DNA of 64,000 nucleotides from Chloroflexota bacterium. GTDB taxonomy: Bacteria > Chloroflexota > Anaerolineae > Anaerolineales > Villigracilaceae. How positions within the stretch are numbered: the first letter of the stretch is position 1; every line of letters begins with the position of its first letter. The notes beneath the pieces are model-generated. The model did not search any database. It saw only the letters and a list, made by a program, of their open reading frames with translations, and was not told where the DNA came from. The position numbers and the translations under genes are program-made. The stretch covers positions 61,660 to 125,659 of the forward strand of contig JACAEM010000011.1 in assembly GCA_013388855.1 (NCBI GenBank), in the 5' to 3' direction. Shown here piece after piece: positions 60,900 to 64,000 of this stretch.

Positions 60900-62582
60900 A
60901 TGCCGCGTAAAGCAGCAACAAAGCCACAGAAGGCCACCTCTGCACGTACTGAAAAAGAACAAAGAAGCACGCGGGGTAACGGCGCGACGCTGGGAATCGA
61001 AGCGCAACTCTGGCAAGCCGCGGACAAGATGCGCGGACACCTCGACGCGGCGGAATACAAGAACGTCGTGCTGGGGTTGATTTTCCTGAAATACATCTCC
61101 GACGCGTTCGAGCAATTGCACAGCCAGTTGGTCGCCAGGCAAAGCGAAGGCGCGGACCCCGAAGACCGCGATGAGTACACCGCCGAGCGCGTCTTTTGGG
61201 TGCCGAAGGAAGCCCGCTGGGAGCGCTTGAAAGCCAACGCCAAACAGCCGACCATCGGCAATTTGATTGACGACGCCATGGCCGCCATCGAGCGCGACAA
61301 CCCCTCGCTGCGCGGCGTGCTGCCGGGCAATTACGGACGCGCCACGCTCGATAAACAGCGCCTGGGCGGGCTGGTGGACCTGATCAGCGGCATCAACTTC
61401 GTGGACGAGGAGAGCCGCAAACAGGACGTGCTGGGGCGCGTGTACGAATATTTCCTCTCGCAGTTCGCCAGCGCGGAGGGCAAGAAGGGCGGCGAGTTCT
61501 ACACGCCGCGCTCGGTGGTGAGAGTCCTGGTCGAAATGCTGAGCCCGTACAAAGGTCGGGTGTTCGACCCGTGCTGCGGCTCGGGCGGGATGTTCGTGCA
61601 GAGCGAGAAGTTCGTCGAGGCGCACGGCGGCAGAATCGGCGACATCAGCATCTACGGGCAGGAATCCAACCCCAACACGTGGAAACTCGCCAAGATGAAC
61701 CTCGCCATTCGCGGCATCGAAGGCGACCTGAAAGAGCCTGCCGATTCGTTCCTGCGCGACCTGCACCCCGACCTGAAAGCCGATTTCATCCTCGCCAACC
61801 CGCCCTTCAACATGAGCGATTGGGGCGGCGAGAACCTGCGCGAGGACAAGCGCTGGAAGTACGGCGTTCCGCCCGTGAGCAACGCCAACTTCGCCTGGGT
61901 GCAGCATTTCATTTACCATCTTTCACCAAAGGGCAGGGCGGGGTTCGTGCTGGCGAACGGGAGCATGTCCAGCAACACCTCGGGCGAGGGCGAGATTCGC
62001 AAAGCCATCATCGAGGACGATTTGGTGGATTGCATGGTGGCGCTGCCGGGGCAGTTGTTTTACAGCACGCAAATTCCCGTGTGTTTGTGGTTTTTGGCGC
62101 GGGATAAAGCCCCTCACCCCCCTCTGTCCCCCCATTTTCAGGGAAAATGGGGGGATGAAAGGGGGGTGGGAGGGCAAGTGAGGGACCGGCGCGGCGAGGT
62201 GTTGTTCATTGACGCCCGCAAACTCGGCTATATGGTGGACCGCGTGCACCGCGACCTTTCGGAGGAGGACATTGCCCTGCTTGCCAATACGTATCATGCG
62301 TGGCGCGGCCTCCCTCTCCCCTCGGGAGAGGGACGGGAGGGTGAGGGGTACCGCGACATCCCGGGCTTTTGCAAATCGGTCACCCTTGAGGAAATCCGCG
62401 CCCAAGGGTATGTGCTGACGCCGGGGCGCTACGTGGGCGCGGCGGAAGCCGAAGAGGACGACGAACCCTTCGAGCAGAAGATGGCGCGATTGACAAAGGA
62501 ACTGGAAGCGCAGTTTGAGGAGGGCGCGAGGCTGGAAGAGCAGATACGAGAGAATTTGAAGAAATTAGCCTATGTCGGATAA
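60900..62582 (+). CDS. hsdM: Type I restriction-modification DNA methyltransferase subunit HsdM
   Basis: A 560-residue N6-adenine methyltransferase subunit. The N-terminal helical domain ([38 protein letters not shown]) is followed by the catalytic fold with [23 protein letters not shown] motif [15 protein letters not shown] and catalytic motif [16 protein letters not shown]. The ATG at 60900 has AAGGA 8 bp upstream. Two GC-rich palindromic repeats lie in frame in the C-terminal part (encoding [20 protein letters not shown] and [13 protein letters not shown]), lengthening the protein; motifs I and IV are intact. It overlaps hsdS by 11 bp. No hsdR is visible, and it may lie right of the window. 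Confidence 0.93.
   Translation: MPRKAATKPQKATSARTEKEQRSTRGNGATLGIEAQLWQAADKMRGHLDAAEYKNVVLGLIFLKYISDAFEQLHSQLVARQSEGADPEDRDEYTAERVFWVPKEARWERLKANAKQPTIGNLIDDAMAAIERDNPSLRGVLPGNYGRATLDKQRLGGLVDLISGINFVDEESRKQDVLGRVYEYFLSQFASAEGKKGGEFYTPRSVVRVLVEMLSPYKGRVFDPCCGSGGMFVQSEKFVEAHGGRIGDISIYGQESNPNTWKLAKMNLAIRGIEGDLKEPADSFLRDLHPDLKADFILANPPFNMSDWGGENLREDKRWKYGVPPVSNANFAWVQHFIYHLSPKGRAGFVLANGSMSSNTSGEGEIRKAIIEDDLVDCMVALPGQLFYSTQIPVCLWFLARDKAPHPPLSPHFQGKWGDERGVGGQVRDRRGEVLFIDARKLGYMVDRVHRDLSEEDIALLANTYHAWRGLPLPSGEGREGEGYRDIPGFCKSVTLEEIRAQGYVLTPGRYVGAAEAEEDDEPFEQKMARLTKELEAQFEEGARLEEQIRENLKKLAYVG
62110..62173. repeat. Palindromic repeat inserted in frame in hsdM (copy type 1)
   Basis: A near-perfect ~64-bp palindrome: left arm 62110-62139 rich in C (ending CCCCCCATTTTC), 3-nt centre, right arm starting GAAAATGGGGGG at 62143. 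Base composition is strikingly unlike the surrounding gene. It adds about 24 codons without a stop or frameshift. Confidence 0.8.
62306..62352. repeat. Palindromic repeat inserted in frame in hsdM (copy type 2)
   Basis: CCCTCTCCC (62312-62320) and GGGAGAGGG (62324-62332) form a perfect 9-bp stem around CTC. The encoded [13 protein letters not shown] is the peptide signature of a widespread class of dispersed bacterial repeats. Confidence 0.75.
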
Positions 62583-63699
62583 CTGGGAAGTAGTTGTTTT
62601 AGAAAATTTTGCCATCATTGAAATGGGGCAATCTCCCTCGGGTGAGACTTGCAACCAAGATGGAGTTGGCATTCCATTGCTAAATGGTCCAACTGAATTT
62701 GGTAGTTACCATCCTAAACCTGTTCAGTTTACAACCGACCCTAGAAAATTCGCCTTCCCAAACGACATTCTTTTCTGTGTTCGGGGCTCAACCACTGGTC
62801 GAATGAATTGGGCAGATCAAAAATATGCAATTGGTCGTGGCATAGCCGCTATTCGACATCGTTTTGGTTCAGAGTATCGTTACTTTCTAAAAGCAATCAT
62901 TGATTTTCGCTTACCAGAGTTACTTGCGAGCGCAACAGGCTCAACATTTCCAAATGTATCGCGTGAACAACTAGCAAATCTTCAATGTGAGATTCCTCCC
63001 CTCCCCGAACAACGCGCGATAGCAGGGATACTCGGCGCGCTGGACGATAAAATCGAACTCAACCGCCGCATGAACCGCACGCTGGAGTCCATGGCGCGGG
63101 CGGTGTTTCGTCACTGGTTTGTGGAGAGTGAGGAGGTTGCAAGTTGGAAGGTTGGAAAGTTGGGGGATATTTGCGAGTTTGCTTATGGCAAAGGTTTGAA
63201 AGAGGACGAAAGACAAGCAGGTTCAATTCCTGTTTATGGTTCAAATGGTCAAATTGGTTGGCACAATGAATATCTCGTCAAAGGTCCAGGAATTGTTGTG
63301 GGCAGAAAAGGAAATCCTGGTATTGTTACTTGGGTACAAAACGATTTCTTCCCAATCGACACGACTTTTTACGTCGTGCCAAAAGCAAAAGAGGTAAGCT
63401 TTTACTGGCTTTACTACGCCTTGCTTTCGCTCAACTTGCCCGATCTGGGCGCAGATTCAGCGGTTCCGGGCTTGAATAGAAACATCGCTTACATGTCAGA
63501 TGTACCCTACCCGCCAAATGAATTGATGCAGAAGTTTGAATCTTTTGCCAAACTGCTATTTGACAAGATGGATGTGAACGAAAAAGAATCCCGCACGCTG
63601 GCGGCGTTACGGGATGCGCTGCTGCCGAAGTTGATGAGGGGGGAGGTGAGGGTTCGCCCGCCCCAACCCGTCGCCCCAACGAATAACCAAAACAAATAA
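62572..63699 (+). CDS. hsdS: Type I restriction-modification specificity subunit HsdS
   Basis: A 375-residue DNA-recognition subunit with two target-recognition domains (~5-135 and ~190-325) separated by conserved helical spacers: [28 protein letters not shown] (~142-170) and a C-terminal helix ending [21 protein letters not shown]1 begins [20 protein letters not shown]. Codon and base use in both TRDs is AT-richer than the spacer, as expected if recognition domains are exchanged horizontally. DNA at 63139-63165 (GTTGGAAGGTTGGAAAGTTG) before TRD2 resembles a dispersed repeat. Confidence 0.92.
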   Translation: MSDNWEVVVLENFAIIEMGQSPSGETCNQDGVGIPLLNGPTEFGSYHPKPVQFTTDPRKFAFPNDILFCVRGSTTGRMNWADQKYAIGRGIAAIRHRFGSEYRYFLKAIIDFRLPELLASATGSTFPNVSREQLANLQCEIPPLPEQRAIAGILGALDDKIELNRRMNRTLESMARAVFRHWFVESEEVASWKVGKLGDICEFAYGKGLKEDERQAGSIPVYGSNGQIGWHNEYLVKGPGIVVGRKGNPGIVTWVQNDFFPIDTTFYVVPKAKEVSFYWLYYALLSLNLPDLGADSAVPGLNRNIAYMSDVPYPPNELMQKFESFAKLLFDKMDVNEKESRTLAALRDALLPKLMRGEVRVRPPQPVAPTNNQNK

Positions 63700-63702
63700 A
63701 CC

Positions 63703-64000
63703 ATGAAATTCGACCCGCAAAAACATCACCGCCGTTCCATCCGATTAAAAGGATACGATTACACCCAGGCGGGCGCGTATTTCGTCACGATGGTCACCTA
63801 CCAGCGCGAACCATTATTCGGCGAAATTGTGGACGGCGAAATGCGGTTATCGCCTATGGGTCAAATCGCCGAAGAACATTGGCGCGCCATCCCCGACCAT
63901 TTCCCCCATGTCGAATTGGGCGCATATGTGATCATGCCCAATCATGTGCATGGGATAATCATCATCACCGATGGTGGTGGGGGCACGCCATGGCGTGCCC
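63703..64000 (+). CDS. REP-associated tyrosine transposase (Y1/HUH), 5' part, runs off the window
   Basis: A frame open to the right edge (99 residues visible). RSIRLKGYDYTQAGAYFVTM is the conserved N-terminal strand region and YVIMPNHVHGIIII carries the HxH metal-binding motif of the Y1 transposase family (RAYT). The catalytic tyrosine lies beyond the window. These proteins mobilise short palindromic REP elements, several of which occur nearby. The last 20 visible bases are a perfect palindrome within the frame. Confidence 0.85.
   Translation, partial: MKFDPQKHHRRSIRLKGYDYTQAGAYFVTMVTYQREPLFGEIVDGEMRLSPMGQIAEEHWRAIPDHFPHVELGAYVIMPNHVHGIIIITDGGGGTPWRA
63981..64000. repeat. 20-bp perfect palindrome inside the transposase gene
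   Basis: GGGCACGCCATGGCGTGCCC is its own reverse complement and reaches the window end. It is a plausible REP-type target of the transposase that encodes it. Confidence 0.75.

Overview
The window looks like chromosomal DNA of a filamentous or biofilm-type Chloroflexota, most likely class Anaerolineae. This is inferred from the style of the content: very many GAF/HAMP/histidine-kinase proteins, a lipoprotein with a Thr/Val-rich linker, an AapJQMP amino-acid transporter, and dispersed palindromic repeats of the kind common in Anaerolineae drafts. No rRNA or other phylogenetic marker is present, so the class assignment is an inference.

Layout. (1) 1-10.7 kb, metabolic: the 3' end of a type 2 isopentenyl-diphosphate isomerase, a shortened DedA-like gene, a 155-bp MITE-like element, a polar amino-acid ABC transporter (minus strand), and a divergent plus-strand run of choline-kinase-like phosphotransferase, dimethylglycine/sarcosine-dehydrogenase-like flavoprotein, HAD phosphatase and polyprenyl diphosphate synthase. 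(2) A tRNA-Gly(CCC) with a perfect consensus promoter and a terminator at 10.70-10.85 kb. (3) 10.9-40.9 kb, the centre of interest: about 30 kb of co-directional genes, mostly overlapping or a few bases apart. It holds two single-domain response regulators, ELEVEN paralogous GAF sensor proteins with interchangeable N-terminal modules and no enzymatic output domain, an orphan ParA-type ATPase, a 1360-residue soluble hybrid histidine kinase with two receiver domains, and a threonine-synthase-like PLP enzyme fused to a receiver domain. (4) 41-47 kb: an EamA transporter, then a converging minus-strand set of two GAF histidine kinases and a DNA-binding response regulator. (5) 47-53.2 kb: housekeeping run trmFO, M28 peptidase, histidine kinase, hflX, small membrane protein, and converging murI. 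(6) 53.2-58.1 kb: one secreted 1606-residue GH13 amylase/pullulanase-type enzyme with an ABAB array of pullulanase-type modules. (7) 58.4-64 kb, accessory: a methyltransferase/three-TM protein pair, an array of four phased 22-bp palindromes, a Bacteroidetes-type HU-like gene, a type I restriction-modification hsdM-hsdS pair whose hsdM carries two palindromic repeats in frame, and the start of a REP-associated (Y1/HUH) transposase that runs off the window and itself contains a 20-bp perfect palindrome.

How the genes may work together. The 30-kb cluster can be read as a self-contained sensory array: many sensor-only proteins (membrane-bound and soluble, sampling the outside through dCache domains and the inside through GAF domains), one ParA that could position or segregate the array, one hybrid kinase that shares the sensors' GAF and linker modules and could collect their signals, and two free receivers plus a receiver-controlled amino-acid enzyme as outputs. 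The gene content and order are seen directly; the joint function is inference and I know of no described system with this composition.
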